Origin: JAAYXE01 sp964391195
Lineage (GTDB): Bacteria; Chloroflexota; Anaerolineae; Anaerolineales; UBA4823
Direction of reading: 5' to 3'
DNA: 64,000 bases
NCBI GenBank assembly: GCA_964391195.1
Contig: CAYMLG010000001.1
Coordinates: 124,001-188,000, forward strand
The notes below the pieces were generated by a model. The model was given only the letters and a program-made list of their open reading frames with translations. It was not told the origin of the DNA and made no database searches. The position numbers and the translations under genes are program-made. The stretch's first letter is position 1, and each line of letters begins with the position of its first letter. Shown piece after piece: positions 52,931 to 61,613 of this stretch.

Positions 52931-53902
52931 ATGACAAAATATATCATCCGCCGATTTCTGTTTTCTATCCCGGTTGTGTTCCTGATGATCCTGGCCACTT
53001 TCGCCCTGGTTCACGCCATGCCCGGCGGCCCCTTCGATGCGGTGGGCGAGCGCGCTATGCCCGAGCAAATGCGCGCGATCATGGAGCGGCGCTATGGACT
53101 GGATAAGCCCGTCTACGAGCAATTTTTCATCTACTTCATCAATCTCTTGAAGGGCGACCTGGGCCCCATGCTCCGGCTGCGCAGCCAGACAGTAAATGAT
53201 GTCGTTAGCCAAACCTTCCCGGTCACTTTCCAACTTGGCATGCTCTCGCTTCTGCTCGGTTTTTCCATTGGGGTGCCGGCAGGGATCATCGCCGCTCTCA
53301 AACACAACTCGATCATCGACTACACAGCCACTTTCATGGCGGTCATATTCGCATCGATTCCCAACCTGGTTTTGGGTCCTATTCTGATTCTGGTATTCGG
53401 TGTCACTCTGGAGTGGTTCCCAATTGCCTTTTGGGGCGCTGATCCTCCCTTCATATTAGGTATCTTCCCGCGGTTTGACTCGAATTTCTGGACCCATGCC
53501 GTGATGCCTACGGTTGCATTGGGCACCGGTATTTCTGCCGGGATCGCCCGTCTGACCCGCGCCGGCCTGCTGGAAGTTCTATCGGAGGATTACATCCGCA
53601 CGGCCCGCGCAAAAGGGCTGCGCGAACAGGTCGTGATCCTGGTCCATGCGCTGAAAAATTCGCTGATCCCTGTAGCAACGATCCTCGGCCCGCTGCTGGC
53701 TGGCCTGCTCACCGGTAGCCTGATCATCGAGCAGATCTTCGCGATCAACGGCATGGGCCGCCGCTTTGTCAACAGCATCTCAGAGCGCGAGTACTTCCTG
53801 CTCACCAGCCTGACCCTGATATACGGTGTGATCCTGGTCCTGGGCAACTTACTGGTGGATATAATGTACGCCTGGCTGGATCCACGCATCCGTTACGATT
53901 AA
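52931..53902 (+). CDS. oppB: Peptide ABC transporter permease B
   Basis: 323 residues with six transmembrane helices and the inner-membrane permease motif EDYIRTARAKGLREQVVILVHALKNSLIP (the EAA loop that contacts the ATPases). The N-terminal FLMILATFALVHAMPGGPFD is typical of the OppB/DppB group. It forms the channel with OppC, and OppD/OppF dock on the EAA loops. oppC follows after 66 bp. Confidence 0.95.
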   Translation: MTKYIIRRFLFSIPVVFLMILATFALVHAMPGGPFDAVGERAMPEQMRAIMERRYGLDKPVYEQFFIYFINLLKGDLGPMLRLRSQTVNDVVSQTFPVTFQLGMLSLLLGFSIGVPAGIIAALKHNSIIDYTATFMAVIFASIPNLVLGPILILVFGVTLEWFPIAFWGADPPFILGIFPRFDSNFWTHAVMPTVALGTGISAGIARLTRAGLLEVLSEDYIRTARAKGLREQVVILVHALKNSLIPVATILGPLLAGLLTGSLIIEQIFAINGMGRRFVNSISEREYFLLTSLTLIYGVILVLGNLLVDIMYAWLDPRIRYD

Positions 53903-53968
53903 GGGCCGGTGATCATACCAGCCGCGGTTTTACTGGATTAATCCGTATTCCTAAGCGAGAGAAGAACT

Positions 53969-55006
53969 ATGACAGCAGAATTGCAACTAGAAGGCAGTCA
54001 AGAAGTTACCATCGGTAAGGGCCGCAGCCCAATGCAGGATGCGTTCCGAGAGTTCCGCCGCAACAAAATTGCCGTTGCCGGGACCTTTTGGATCCTGCTG
54101 ATCGTCTTCATGGCGATTGCCGCGCCCATCTTCACCGCATACGATTACAGCCTCCAGAATCTGAGCAATACCCGCGCCGGGCCGATGACCGGGTATAACA
54201 TCACCACCGATTATCTACAGTATTGCCACTGGTCAGGTACACCGATCGAATGGGGCTGCACCCTGTTTATCGCCGGTTCTGACTCCCTGGGACGGGACCT
54301 GTGGAGCCGCGTGGTGTATGGAGCGCGCGTCTCCCTGGCGGTCGCCATCGTCGCTTCCACCGTCAGCCTGGTGATCGGCATTATTTATGGCACCATATCA
54401 GGCTATGTGGGCGGGCGCGTGGACGATTTAATGATGCGTATCGTCGATTTCCTCTACGCCATCCCTCTGCTGCCGATCATCATTATTATGACCGTGTACT
54501 TTAAGGCCCTCTCCAGGGCGGGCGAAGCCAGCGGGCTGATGGGTGTTCTCCTCGGTCTCAACAAATCGATGGGCGGATTGCTCTTCCTGTTCATCGCCAT
54601 CGGCGCGCTGAACTGGATCGGGATGGCTCGTCTGGCCCGCGGTCAGGTCCTTTCTTATAAGCGAAAAGAGTTCGTTGAGGCGGCCCGCGCCATCGGCGCC
54701 AGCAATGGGCATATTATTTCCAGGCACTTGATCCCCAATATCATTGGCCCCTTGCTGATCAGCGAATCCCTCGCCATACCCGGCTACATTTTCCTGGAAG
54801 CTTCGTTGAGTTTCATCGGCCTGGGCGTTGATCCGCCAACCCCAAGCTGGGGGGCGATGATCAACGATGGCTATTCCGGCATTCGTTCGGCGCCGCACCT
54901 GGTGCTGTTCCCCGGGATTGCCCTGGCCCTGCTGACCCTGGCCTTCAACTTTATGGGTGATGGCCTTCGGGACGCCTTTGATACCCGCCTGCGTGGCCGC
55001 AAATAA
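53969..55006 (+). CDS. oppC: Peptide ABC transporter permease C
   Basis: 345 residues. An N-terminal cytoplasmic stretch with FREFRRNKIAVAGTFWIL is followed by six helices and the EAA loop EFVEAARAIGASNGHIISRHLIPN. A roughly 100-residue insert between helices 1 and 2 includes SDSLGRDLWSRVVYGARVSL, the usual OppC signature. It completes the oppDFABC set. A small SH3 lipoprotein gene starts 26 bp later, so it probably belongs to this operon. Confidence 0.95.
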   Translation: MTAELQLEGSQEVTIGKGRSPMQDAFREFRRNKIAVAGTFWILLIVFMAIAAPIFTAYDYSLQNLSNTRAGPMTGYNITTDYLQYCHWSGTPIEWGCTLFIAGSDSLGRDLWSRVVYGARVSLAVAIVASTVSLVIGIIYGTISGYVGGRVDDLMMRIVDFLYAIPLLPIIIIMTVYFKALSRAGEASGLMGVLLGLNKSMGGLLFLFIAIGALNWIGMARLARGQVLSYKRKEFVEAARAIGASNGHIISRHLIPNIIGPLLISESLAIPGYIFLEASLSFIGLGVDPPTPSWGAMINDGYSGIRSAPHLVLFPGIALALLTLAFNFMGDGLRDAFDTRLRGRK

Positions 55007-55032
55007 CCCGCTTTAACAAAGGAAACCTGCCA

Positions 55033-55671
55033 ATGAAAGCGCGCGTCATTTACTTTAGCCTGTTAGGTTTGCTTCTCCTGGTTAGCCTGGCCTGCGCTAA
55101 GAGCGGGCAAATACTCACACCTGAAGAAGCCACGGCTGTGGCTCGGGGGGCACCTATCGGCTCTTCCGGGGGAGTCGAAGCAGGCGATTTTGAGGTCGAT
55201 GAACGGGTAGAGTTCACCAGCCGGGAATTTTTGATCCCGATCATGCGTGAACCGGGCGATACCATGTCGTTTTCGAATGCGGCCCGTGGGCAGAGGGCCG
55301 TCGTCAAAGAGGCCAGGGATCTGGAAGGCACTGTGTGGGTCAGAGTTGAGAGCCCGGCCGGGAATGGCTGGGTAGATGCCAGATTCCTCCAGAAAATTGA
55401 TGACGATGAGACGGCTGCCGATGAAGGGGCCGATGAAACACCTGAAGCGGCATTTGCCGTTGGGGACGAGGCTTATCTGACCGCCCGCGCTTTTCTGGTC
55501 AACCTGTATGGAGAGCCCGGCAGCAACAGGATCGCCGCCAATCAGCAGCGCGGCGAAAAGGTCACCGTGTTGGAAGTCGTCCCGTTCGAAGGCGATATCT
55601 GGTATCAAATTCGGGCCCCAACAGGGACCGGCTGGGTCCCTTCGGAAAGCTTAACCGCCGAAGCCCCCTGA
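55033..55671 (+). CDS. Lipoprotein with two bacterial SH3 domains
   Basis: 212 residues. The signal ends LLLVSLACAKSG (lipobox LxxC). Two SH3b-like beta barrels are visible: residues about 60-118 (VWVRVESPAGNGWVDARFL) and about 145-207 (IWYQIRAPTGTGWVPSESL), each ending in the GW-V pattern of the family, joined by an acidic linker. Such domains often bind peptidoglycan or peptides. Its closeness to oppC (26 bp) suggests a role with peptide uptake, by position only. Confidence 0.78.
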   Translation: MKARVIYFSLLGLLLLVSLACAKSGQILTPEEATAVARGAPIGSSGGVEAGDFEVDERVEFTSREFLIPIMREPGDTMSFSNAARGQRAVVKEARDLEGTVWVRVESPAGNGWVDARFLQKIDDDETAADEGADETPEAAFAVGDEAYLTARAFLVNLYGEPGSNRIAANQQRGEKVTVLEVVPFEGDIWYQIRAPTGTGWVPSESLTAEAP

Positions 55672-55758
55672 GCCCGGCTGCATTTCAAATCCTGCCGATC
55701 AAGACTGCCGTACTTTGGCGTCTCGATTAAACCTACACTCCCAAAGTGAAGTATGCAA

Positions 55759-55796
55759 AATGGGGAGGTGCGAAGCCAGCCTTTGCCCTCCCCATT
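55759..55796 (+). repeat. Hairpin in the leader of the next lipoprotein gene
   Basis: AATGGGGAGG (55759-55768) pairs with CCTCCCCATT (55787-55796). It lies between the SH3 gene and the lipoprotein start at 55824 and could be an attenuating or terminating stem; no T-run is present. Confidence 0.55.
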
Positions 55797-55823
55797 CTGT
55801 TTGAAGAGAAAGCTAAGAAACAA

Positions 55824-57590
55824 ATGAAAAAATTTTCCGCCAGGCTTTTCCGCCTGAGTGCTCTGTTCATCCTAATTTTCAGTCTCACGGCCTGCTCCGG
55901 GCCGCTTCAGAGCCAGTGGGTTAAGGCTCCGGGCTGGAGCCGGGCGCGAATGCTGGGAACGACCCTGGTAAATGATGCCAGCCCGGTCGTCCTCGATGAT
56001 CTCGGGCAGATCTATCTGTTTTTCATTGAACCCGATGGGGAGTCCGCTCATCCCAAAGTGACCGCGCTGGACCAGCAGGCGGAAATCGTTTGGGAGCGTT
56101 CGCTGGAGGTGGATCTCTCCCTGCCGAATGAACCCGGCTTATTATGGGATGGCGAGGCGCTGCGGCTGTATTGGATCGATTCCGGGAAATTGTTCACTGC
56201 CAGGTTGAGCGCGACCGGTGAAGTGATCTCCCCGGCTGAGCAGCTTTCGGGCGAAGCTGAGGTGGAGACGTACTCTGCGGTGCAAGCACCCTCAGGTGAG
56301 GTGCTGGTTTGGTTTGCCGGCTCGCGTCGCCATCCGGGGTTGTACGCCCTGCCGGCTGACGGTCAGGCCCCGCTGCTTGTTGACGAAGCCGGGACTCGCC
56401 CGTTCATACGGTTCGATTCCGAGGGCGGGCTGCATGCCTCCTGGGCGCACATCCCCACCGGTTACGGCGATTTCGCGGTGCTCTATGCTTACGGCCCGGA
56501 TGGCGAGTACCGGCCTGGAGAGGGGCAGGTGCTCTTTACCGAAGGTCTCAATCCCTCAAGCATCATCCAGGGGCCCTGGCTGGCTGAGGCCCAGGGCGAA
56601 ACCTACATATTGTGGACGAAAGAGATCAAGACCGGTTCATCCGGCGGTACAACCATCACGAATTACCTGCATTTTCCGGCCGGACAACCCGCCGAAGCCG
56701 GAAGACCGGAACTGGTCTACATGCCCGTCGAATACCGCCTGGAGTATTCGCAGGAATCGGGCGCGGGGCTGAAGAGCGGGCTGCGGGTCCCCCTGACCGG
56801 GGATACTGGGATGGAATCCAGGCTGACCGAAGTGTGGGTCAACCCCCGCATTGAGAAGGAAGCCTTGATCGCGTTCCATTCACTGGTCAATTACACGTGG
56901 CGCCAGACGAAGGGACAGGTCAGCACCGCTTATTTCCGGGATGGGCAGCCGGTTGAGTACCAGTTGATCAGTTTTTCCTCTGTGAATTCGACCTCGCCCG
57001 CGGTTACGAGCGATCGGGAAGGGTATTTATATCTCACCTGGCTCGAAAAGAGCGAGCAGCCGGGGTATCTGGTCTATTTCACCAGCACCGCGCCGGGCAT
57101 TCGCCTGGCGTATGACCGGCTGGAGTCGGAAGATGTGGGCCGCCTGGCTGCCGAGACTTCTTTCGGTCTGCTGATGGGTGCGGTACTTTCCCCGCCGGCA
57201 GCGGCCATCTGGCTCATCCCGGCATTGGTCGTCCTGGCGCTGACCACCCCACTGCGGCGCGACCGGGAAAAGACCGGGCTCAGCCCGGGGTCGGCAATCA
57301 GCCTCGGTTTGGCGATCATCGCCTTTTGGTTCGCCAAGCTGGCTTCTTTGCCGGGCGCCCGCACGTACGTGCCTTTCTCTGCCTGGATCCCGATCATCCC
57401 TGCCTGGCTGTCCGGGCCTTTGCAGATTCTTGTGCCCGTTCTGACCGGCATCGTAGCTGTCCTGGTCGCCTGGCATTATACCTATAAGCGCAGTTCGCGC
57501 GCCTCGCTGTATTTCCTTCTGATCTATGGCGCGGTGGATACCCTGCTTACCATGGCGGTCTATGGCGTGCTGATCTACGACGCTTTCTAA
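55824..57590 (+). CDS. Lipoprotein with C-terminal multi-pass domain, unknown function
   Basis: 588 residues from the ATG at 55824, giving a lipobox FSLTACSGP; a longer frame from 55746 adds a non-signal extension and was not used. Residues 25-450 look beta-rich, with repeated strands of the kind seen in propellers (for example LYALPADGQAPLLVDEAG). About four transmembrane helices occupy residues 465-585. A lipid anchor plus C-terminal membrane helices is an unusual pairing; I do not recognise the family. The gene stands between the opp/SH3 run and the metal-efflux operon. Confidence 0.72.
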   Translation: MKKFSARLFRLSALFILIFSLTACSGPLQSQWVKAPGWSRARMLGTTLVNDASPVVLDDLGQIYLFFIEPDGESAHPKVTALDQQAEIVWERSLEVDLSLPNEPGLLWDGEALRLYWIDSGKLFTARLSATGEVISPAEQLSGEAEVETYSAVQAPSGEVLVWFAGSRRHPGLYALPADGQAPLLVDEAGTRPFIRFDSEGGLHASWAHIPTGYGDFAVLYAYGPDGEYRPGEGQVLFTEGLNPSSIIQGPWLAEAQGETYILWTKEIKTGSSGGTTITNYLHFPAGQPAEAGRPELVYMPVEYRLEYSQESGAGLKSGLRVPLTGDTGMESRLTEVWVNPRIEKEALIAFHSLVNYTWRQTKGQVSTAYFRDGQPVEYQLISFSSVNSTSPAVTSDREGYLYLTWLEKSEQPGYLVYFTSTAPGIRLAYDRLESEDVGRLAAETSFGLLMGAVLSPPAAAIWLIPALVVLALTTPLRRDREKTGLSPGSAISLGLAIIAFWFAKLASLPGARTYVPFSAWIPIIPAWLSGPLQILVPVLTGIVAVLVAWHYTYKRSSRASLYFLLIYGAVDTLLTMAVYGVLIYDAF

Positions 57591-57704
57591 TTGCCGAGTA
57601 GGGCATGACGCCATGCGACCGTATTTTGGTCGCCCTTGCCTGCCCGATCCGATCGAGAGCCGCAAGATTGGCATCTTGCGCTACGGTTACGTTTGTTGTG
57701 GGTC

Positions 57705-57760
57705 TTGACAGCCGCGATTGTTGCGAATATAATCGTTAAACATATGCTTAATCGTTTATC
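57705..57760 (+). promoter_or_regulatory. Promoter and palindromic operator of the metal-efflux operon
   Basis: TTGACA (57705-57710) and TATAAT (57728-57733) are separated by exactly 17 bp. A palindrome TTAAACATATGCTTAA (57736-57751) with partly symmetric flanks lies at the expected start site, in the place and form of an ArsR/SmtB 12-2-12 operator. Binding of the downstream regulator there would block transcription. Confidence 0.83.
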
Positions 57761-57778
57761 TTTTGGGAAGGGTGAACT

Positions 57779-58111
57779 GTGGATCCTGTGATCGAACCCG
57801 GCCGCTTCGCTTATTCGGAAGACCAGGCCGGTGAATCCAGAGTTATACATCTGGCGGAAATGTTCCGGGCGCTTGCCGACCCAACCCGCCTGAAAATTCT
57901 CTCCATCTTGTTGGATCAGGAGAGCAACGTCTCATCCCTGGCCGCTGCGGTGGGCATCAGCGAGCCGGGAGTCTCTCATCACTTACGCAGCTTACGGCAG
58001 TTGAGGATTGTCCGCAGCCGGCGCCAGGGTCGGGAAGTGTACTATGCCCTGGACGACGAGCACGTGGCCGATTTGCTGCGTATGGGCTGGCAGCACATCG
58101 CCCATAAGTAG
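57779..58111 (+). CDS. ArsR/SmtB-family metal-sensing repressor
   Basis: 110 residues from a GTG start. A winged-helix domain has FRALADPTRLKILSIL, the recognition helix SEPGVSHHLRSLR and a wing with REVYYAL. The C-terminal helix carries D93-x-H95-x10-H106-x2-H109, the exact alpha-5 site pattern of CzrA, which senses Zn(II)/Co(II). No Cys is present, excluding the ArsR/CadC thiolate site. It probably represses its own promoter and the ATPase gene until metal binds. The ATPase starts about 45 bp downstream. Confidence 0.88.
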   Translation: MDPVIEPGRFAYSEDQAGESRVIHLAEMFRALADPTRLKILSILLDQESNVSSLAAAVGISEPGVSHHLRSLRQLRIVRSRRQGREVYYALDDEHVADLLRMGWQHIAHK

Positions 58112-58155
58112 GCTATGCTGGACAGCTATACTGTTCAATATTCTAGAAAACTGCA

Positions 58156-60576
58156 ATGAGACCCATGACCGAAGACACCGTTAAAATCGCTATCCCCCTA
58201 TTATTGCCACAAATCCAGGATGAGCGCGACCACTGCATCACCCTGCTGCAGCGCTCGCTGCAAGCCCGTAAGGGCATCCTGCAAACTCACCTGGAGCTGG
58301 GACGTGACCCCGCCGACCTGTGCATCCATTACGACCCCAATCTCATTTCTCTGGCCTCTGTCCGCCGCTCGGCCGAGCAGGCAGGCTCCGAGATCAGCGA
58401 CCAGTATATCCATGAGACCATCCCGTTCCGCGGCCTGGATAGCGCCGATGCAGCCGATAACGTCGCCGGTGAGTTGGAAAGCCTGCCGGGGATGATCCAC
58501 GCCAGCGCCTCCTACGCAGCCGGGTTGATGTTTGTGGCTTACGATTCGCGCCGGCTCGAGCGTGAAGAGATCGACCGCGTGCTTCTCAGCTTCGGTGTCC
58601 AGCCCTTACCGCCGGGCGAGGCGCAGGTCGAGCGAGAAGCGCCCGAGACGGCAGAGGCCCCTCAGGAAGAACGCGCTCCGGTGATCCTGCCACAATGGAT
58701 GCAGGACCGCTGGGGGCTGATCCTGGTCGGGCTGAGCGGTCTTTTCCTCCTCCTGGGCGGATTGGGAGAAAAAGCCAGACTATTCCCGCGGAACCTGAAT
58801 ATCGCCTTTTTCCTGCTCTCATACCTGGCCGGCGGGTATGATATCGCCTTGCATGCCTTGCCCAGCGTGCTTCGCGGCCGGTTTGATACCGATGTGCTCA
58901 TGCTCGCCGCCGCCGGTGGGGCGGCCGCTTTGGGGAAATGGATGGAAGGGGCGTTCCTCCTCTTCCTTTTCAGCCTGGGCCACGCCGGCGAGCACTACGC
59001 CCTCGACCGGGCGCGGCATGCGATCAATGCCCTGGGCGAGCTGATGCCCAAAACAGCCCGCGTGCTGCGCGGGGGCCGGCTGGTCGAGACCCCGGTCGAG
59101 AACCTTGCCATCGGCGAGACCGTCATCGTCCGGCCAGGCGACCGCATCCCCGTGGATGGAGAAGTCCTCTCCGGAGAAAGCGCGGTGGACCAGAGCCCGA
59201 TCACCGGCGAGTCGGTCCCGGTTCACAAAGGACCCGGCGCGCAGGTTTATGCCGGGACGATCAACCAGGAAACCGCCCTCAACATCGAGGTCACCCGCCT
59301 GGCCCAAGATACCACCCTCAGCCGGGTGATGAAGATGGTGGCCGAGGCTCAGGAGCAGCAGAGTCCCACGCAGCAGTTTACCCAGCGCTTCACGGCCTGG
59401 TTCGTGCCGGCGGTGCTGATCCTGGTCCTGCTGGTGGCGGTCCTCCCGCCGTTGTTCGGCTGGCTGCCGGTTTCGCAAAGCGTCTACCGGGCGCTGCTGC
59501 TGCTGGTAGCGGCCTCTCCCTGCGCCCTGGCCATCGGCACCCCGGCTGCAGTGCTGGCCGGGATCGCTCAGGCGGCCCGCAACGGCGTGCTGATCAAGGG
59601 TGGGGTGCACCTGGAGAACCTGGGGGCGCTAAAGGTGATGGCCTTCGATAAGACCGGCACCCTGACGGAAGGCAGGTTCCAGATCACAGACCTGATCACG
59701 CTGAACGGCACAACGGAGACCGAACTGCTCCAGCTTGTTGCTGCAGTAGAGCAGCATTCGAACCACCCTCTGGCGTTGGCAGTGGTGCAGGCGGCCCGCG
59801 AGCGCGGGCTGGCCCTCCCCCCGGCAACGGGGTTGGAGAATATTGCCGGGCTGGGCGTGCGGAGTGTGGTCGCGGGAGATCCGGTGTTGGTCGGTTCTCC
59901 AAAGCTCTTTATTGACGCCGGGATTGAGCTTGAACCCGAGGTAGTGCACAGTGTGGAACGCCTGCAAGCCGGTGGCAGAACAGCCATGGCAATCAGCCGC
60001 AACGGGCAGTTCCTGGGGGTGCTTGGCCTGGCGGACCGGCCCCGTGAGATGATCCCCGCCACGCTTCTGAAGCTGCGCAGCCTGGGCATTGAGAAACTGG
60101 TCATGCTCACCGGGGACCATCCCCGCGTTGCCAGGCAGATCGCCGAGGAGATCGGACTGACCGATGTGGAGGCGGAACTGCTGCCGGGACACAAACTCGA
60201 GACGATCAAGCGGCTGCAGCGTGAGCACGGCCCGGTGGCGATGGCAGGCGACGGGGTAAACGATGCCCCGGCCCTGGCTACGGCTACTGTTGGGATCGCC
60301 ATGGGCGGCGCCGGTACAGCCGTTGCCCTCGAGACGGCGGATGTGGCGCTGATGAGCGACGACCTGGGGAAGCTGCCTTTCGCCGTCGGGCTCAGCCGGG
60401 CGACCCGCAGGATCATCCAGCAAAACCTGGCGATCGCCCTGGGGGTGATTCTCTTGCTGATCGTCACTTCCGTTGTGGGGGCTATTCAACTCAGTTGGGC
60501 GGTCGTTTTCCACGAGGGCAGCACCATCCTGGTGGTCGTCAATGCCCTGCGTCTGCTTGCCTACCGGGAGAATTAG
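58156..60576 (+). CDS. P1B-4-type metal-exporting ATPase
   Basis: 806 residues. Two N-terminal ferredoxin-like segments resemble heavy-metal-associated domains but lack CxxC. The A-domain has TGESVPVHKG; then VAASPCALAIGTP (the M6 SPC motif, about 453), DKTGTLTEG, the nucleotide-site HP in SNHPLALAVV, GDGVNDAPALA and FHEGSTILVV in the last helix (about 785). SPC together with HEGST defines the P1B-4 group (CoaT, CtpD, PfeT, CzcP), not the CPC-bearing ZntA/CopA groups. It should export Co(II), Fe(II) or Zn(II). The CzrA-type regulator upstream points to Zn or Co. A long wobble-paired stem follows the operon. Confidence 0.92.
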   Translation: MRPMTEDTVKIAIPLLLPQIQDERDHCITLLQRSLQARKGILQTHLELGRDPADLCIHYDPNLISLASVRRSAEQAGSEISDQYIHETIPFRGLDSADAADNVAGELESLPGMIHASASYAAGLMFVAYDSRRLEREEIDRVLLSFGVQPLPPGEAQVEREAPETAEAPQEERAPVILPQWMQDRWGLILVGLSGLFLLLGGLGEKARLFPRNLNIAFFLLSYLAGGYDIALHALPSVLRGRFDTDVLMLAAAGGAAALGKWMEGAFLLFLFSLGHAGEHYALDRARHAINALGELMPKTARVLRGGRLVETPVENLAIGETVIVRPGDRIPVDGEVLSGESAVDQSPITGESVPVHKGPGAQVYAGTINQETALNIEVTRLAQDTTLSRVMKMVAEAQEQQSPTQQFTQRFTAWFVPAVLILVLLVAVLPPLFGWLPVSQSVYRALLLLVAASPCALAIGTPAAVLAGIAQAARNGVLIKGGVHLENLGALKVMAFDKTGTLTEGRFQITDLITLNGTTETELLQLVAAVEQHSNHPLALAVVQAARERGLALPPATGLENIAGLGVRSVVAGDPVLVGSPKLFIDAGIELEPEVVHSVERLQAGGRTAMAISRNGQFLGVLGLADRPREMIPATLLKLRSLGIEKLVMLTGDHPRVARQIAEEIGLTDVEAELLPGHKLETIKRLQREHGPVAMAGDGVNDAPALATATVGIAMGGAGTAVALETADVALMSDDLGKLPFAVGLSRATRRIIQQNLAIALGVILLLIVTSVVGAIQLSWAVVFHEGSTILVVVNALRLLAYREN

Positions 60577-60650
60577 GCCCGGGTACTGCGTTCGTGAGTG
60601 CTGCCGGAAGGGCGGTCACTCGTTTCTAGCCTACCAAAATACATCGTGGA

Positions 60651-60698
60651 CAGGCACAGTTTACCAGTAGTACCTTTTCTACTGGCAAGCTGTGCCTG
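60651..60698 (+). repeat. 20-bp inverted repeat with G-U wobbles on the plus strand
   Basis: CAGGCACAGTTTACCAGTAG at 60651-60670 faces CTACTGGCAAGCTGTGCCTG at 60679-60698. The two mismatches become G-U pairs only in RNA made from the plus strand, which suggests a structure selected in that transcript. It may mark the end of the ATPase operon. Confidence 0.7.
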
Positions 60699-60742
60699 CC
60701 CGCAAATACATCCGCCCCAATCGTTGCTGCGTAAAATTGTAT

Positions 60743-60748
60743 TATAAT
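60743..60748 (+). promoter_or_regulatory. -10 box ahead of the ECF sigma gene
   Basis: TATAAT preceded by TATT, about 20 nt before the TTG start. No clear -35 box lies at the right spacing, so this assignment is tentative. Confidence 0.4.
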
Positions 60749-60767
60749 GGGGAGATAGGAGAGTATT

Positions 60768-61349
60768 TTGGATAGGAAGACGGACCGCGAACTTGTACTG
60801 CAGCTTCAGAGTGGGAGCTTAGAAGCGCTAGGCGAGTTATACGACCGCTACCAGACGATGGTTTACCGGACGGCATTGGTCATCGCCAATGATTCGAGCG
60901 CGGCAGAAGATCTGTTGCAGGATGTCTTCCTCCGCCTCCATCGCTTTGCGGATCATATCGATTCGAACCGCCCGCTCGAGCCCTGGCTGTATCGTATGAC
61001 GACCAATCTGGCCTATACCTATGTCAAGCGGAACCGGCGCTGGTTCGGCCCGCTCGAAGATTTTGCCGAGTGGCTGGTGGGCGCCGAGAGGCATAACCCT
61101 CACGACAGCGTTGAACAGAGCGACGACTGGCAGCAGGTGCAAAAAGCTGTTTCCACGCTGCCTCTCTCCCAACGTGTTGTTGTCGTTCTGTATTATTTAA
61201 ACGATCTTTCCTTGCAGGAAATTTCAGAGATCCTGGAAGTCCCGGTTGGGACGGTTAAATCCCGACTGCACTATGGACGCCAGACCCTGAAGAAGAAACT
61301 CGGCATTCATAGCGATATGCTCCCAGATTTGAACCACGAGAGTCCATAG
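60768..61349 (+). CDS. ECF-type RNA polymerase sigma factor
   Basis: 193 residues from a TTG start after ATAGGAGAG. Sigma region 2 spans about 20-90 (ALGELYDRYQTMVYRTAL, AAEDLLQDVFLRLHRF, PWLYRMTTNLAYTYVKRNRR) and region 4 about 130-180 (LPLSQRVVVVLYYLNDLSLQEIS, VPVGTVKSRLHYGRQTLKKKL). Region 3 is absent, as in the ECF class. The expected anti-sigma gene is missing; instead a small ORF and a solute-binding lipoprotein follow on the same strand. It probably directs some envelope or nutrient response. Confidence 0.92.
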   Translation: MDRKTDRELVLQLQSGSLEALGELYDRYQTMVYRTALVIANDSSAAEDLLQDVFLRLHRFADHIDSNRPLEPWLYRMTTNLAYTYVKRNRRWFGPLEDFAEWLVGAERHNPHDSVEQSDDWQQVQKAVSTLPLSQRVVVVLYYLNDLSLQEISEILEVPVGTVKSRLHYGRQTLKKKLGIHSDMLPDLNHESP

Positions 61350-61361
61350 GTAGTATCAATT

Positions 61362-61613
61362 ATGGATATGGATAGTTATCTTTCTCGAGCGATCAGGAAC
61401 TGGGCTGCCCGGCACCACCCACCAAAAAATGGGAAAGCCAGGTTGCTGTTGATTGCTGCCGCCAGCTCTCGACCCGTTGAAGAGCCGCGCCTCGACCTTC
61501 GGAATGTCAATCGCTTCGGCCGACCGTTGATGGATGGCGCCTTTGGGCCGGTGATCCTGGCAAATATGTATTCGTTTCACATGTCGATCACTTCACTGCG
61601 GATGATAATTTGA
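61362..61613 (+). CDS. Small ORF coupled to the binding-protein gene, unknown
   Basis: 83 residues, with AGGTAG about 11 nt before the ATG. There is no signal, membrane helix or recognised motif; it is rich in Arg, Ala and Leu. Its TGA overlaps the ATG of the next gene (TGATG) and it starts 12 bp after the sigma stop, which argues that it is translated as part of the same unit. It occupies the position where an anti-sigma factor would be expected, but nothing in it supports that role. Confidence 0.5.
   Translation: MDMDSYLSRAIRNWAARHHPPKNGKARLLLIAAASSRPVEEPRLDLRNVNRFGRPLMDGAFGPVILANMYSFHMSITSLRMII

Noticed and set aside
51299..53305. 668-codon open frame on the minus strand opposite oppA and oppB
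   Set aside because: It is a by-product of the strong codon bias of oppA on the plus strand; the protein has no recognisable motif, and oppA is an unambiguous lipoprotein gene.
58156..60576. Label ZntA/CadA for the metal ATPase
   Set aside because: M6 reads SPC rather than CPC and the last helix has HEGST, both marks of the P1B-4 group.
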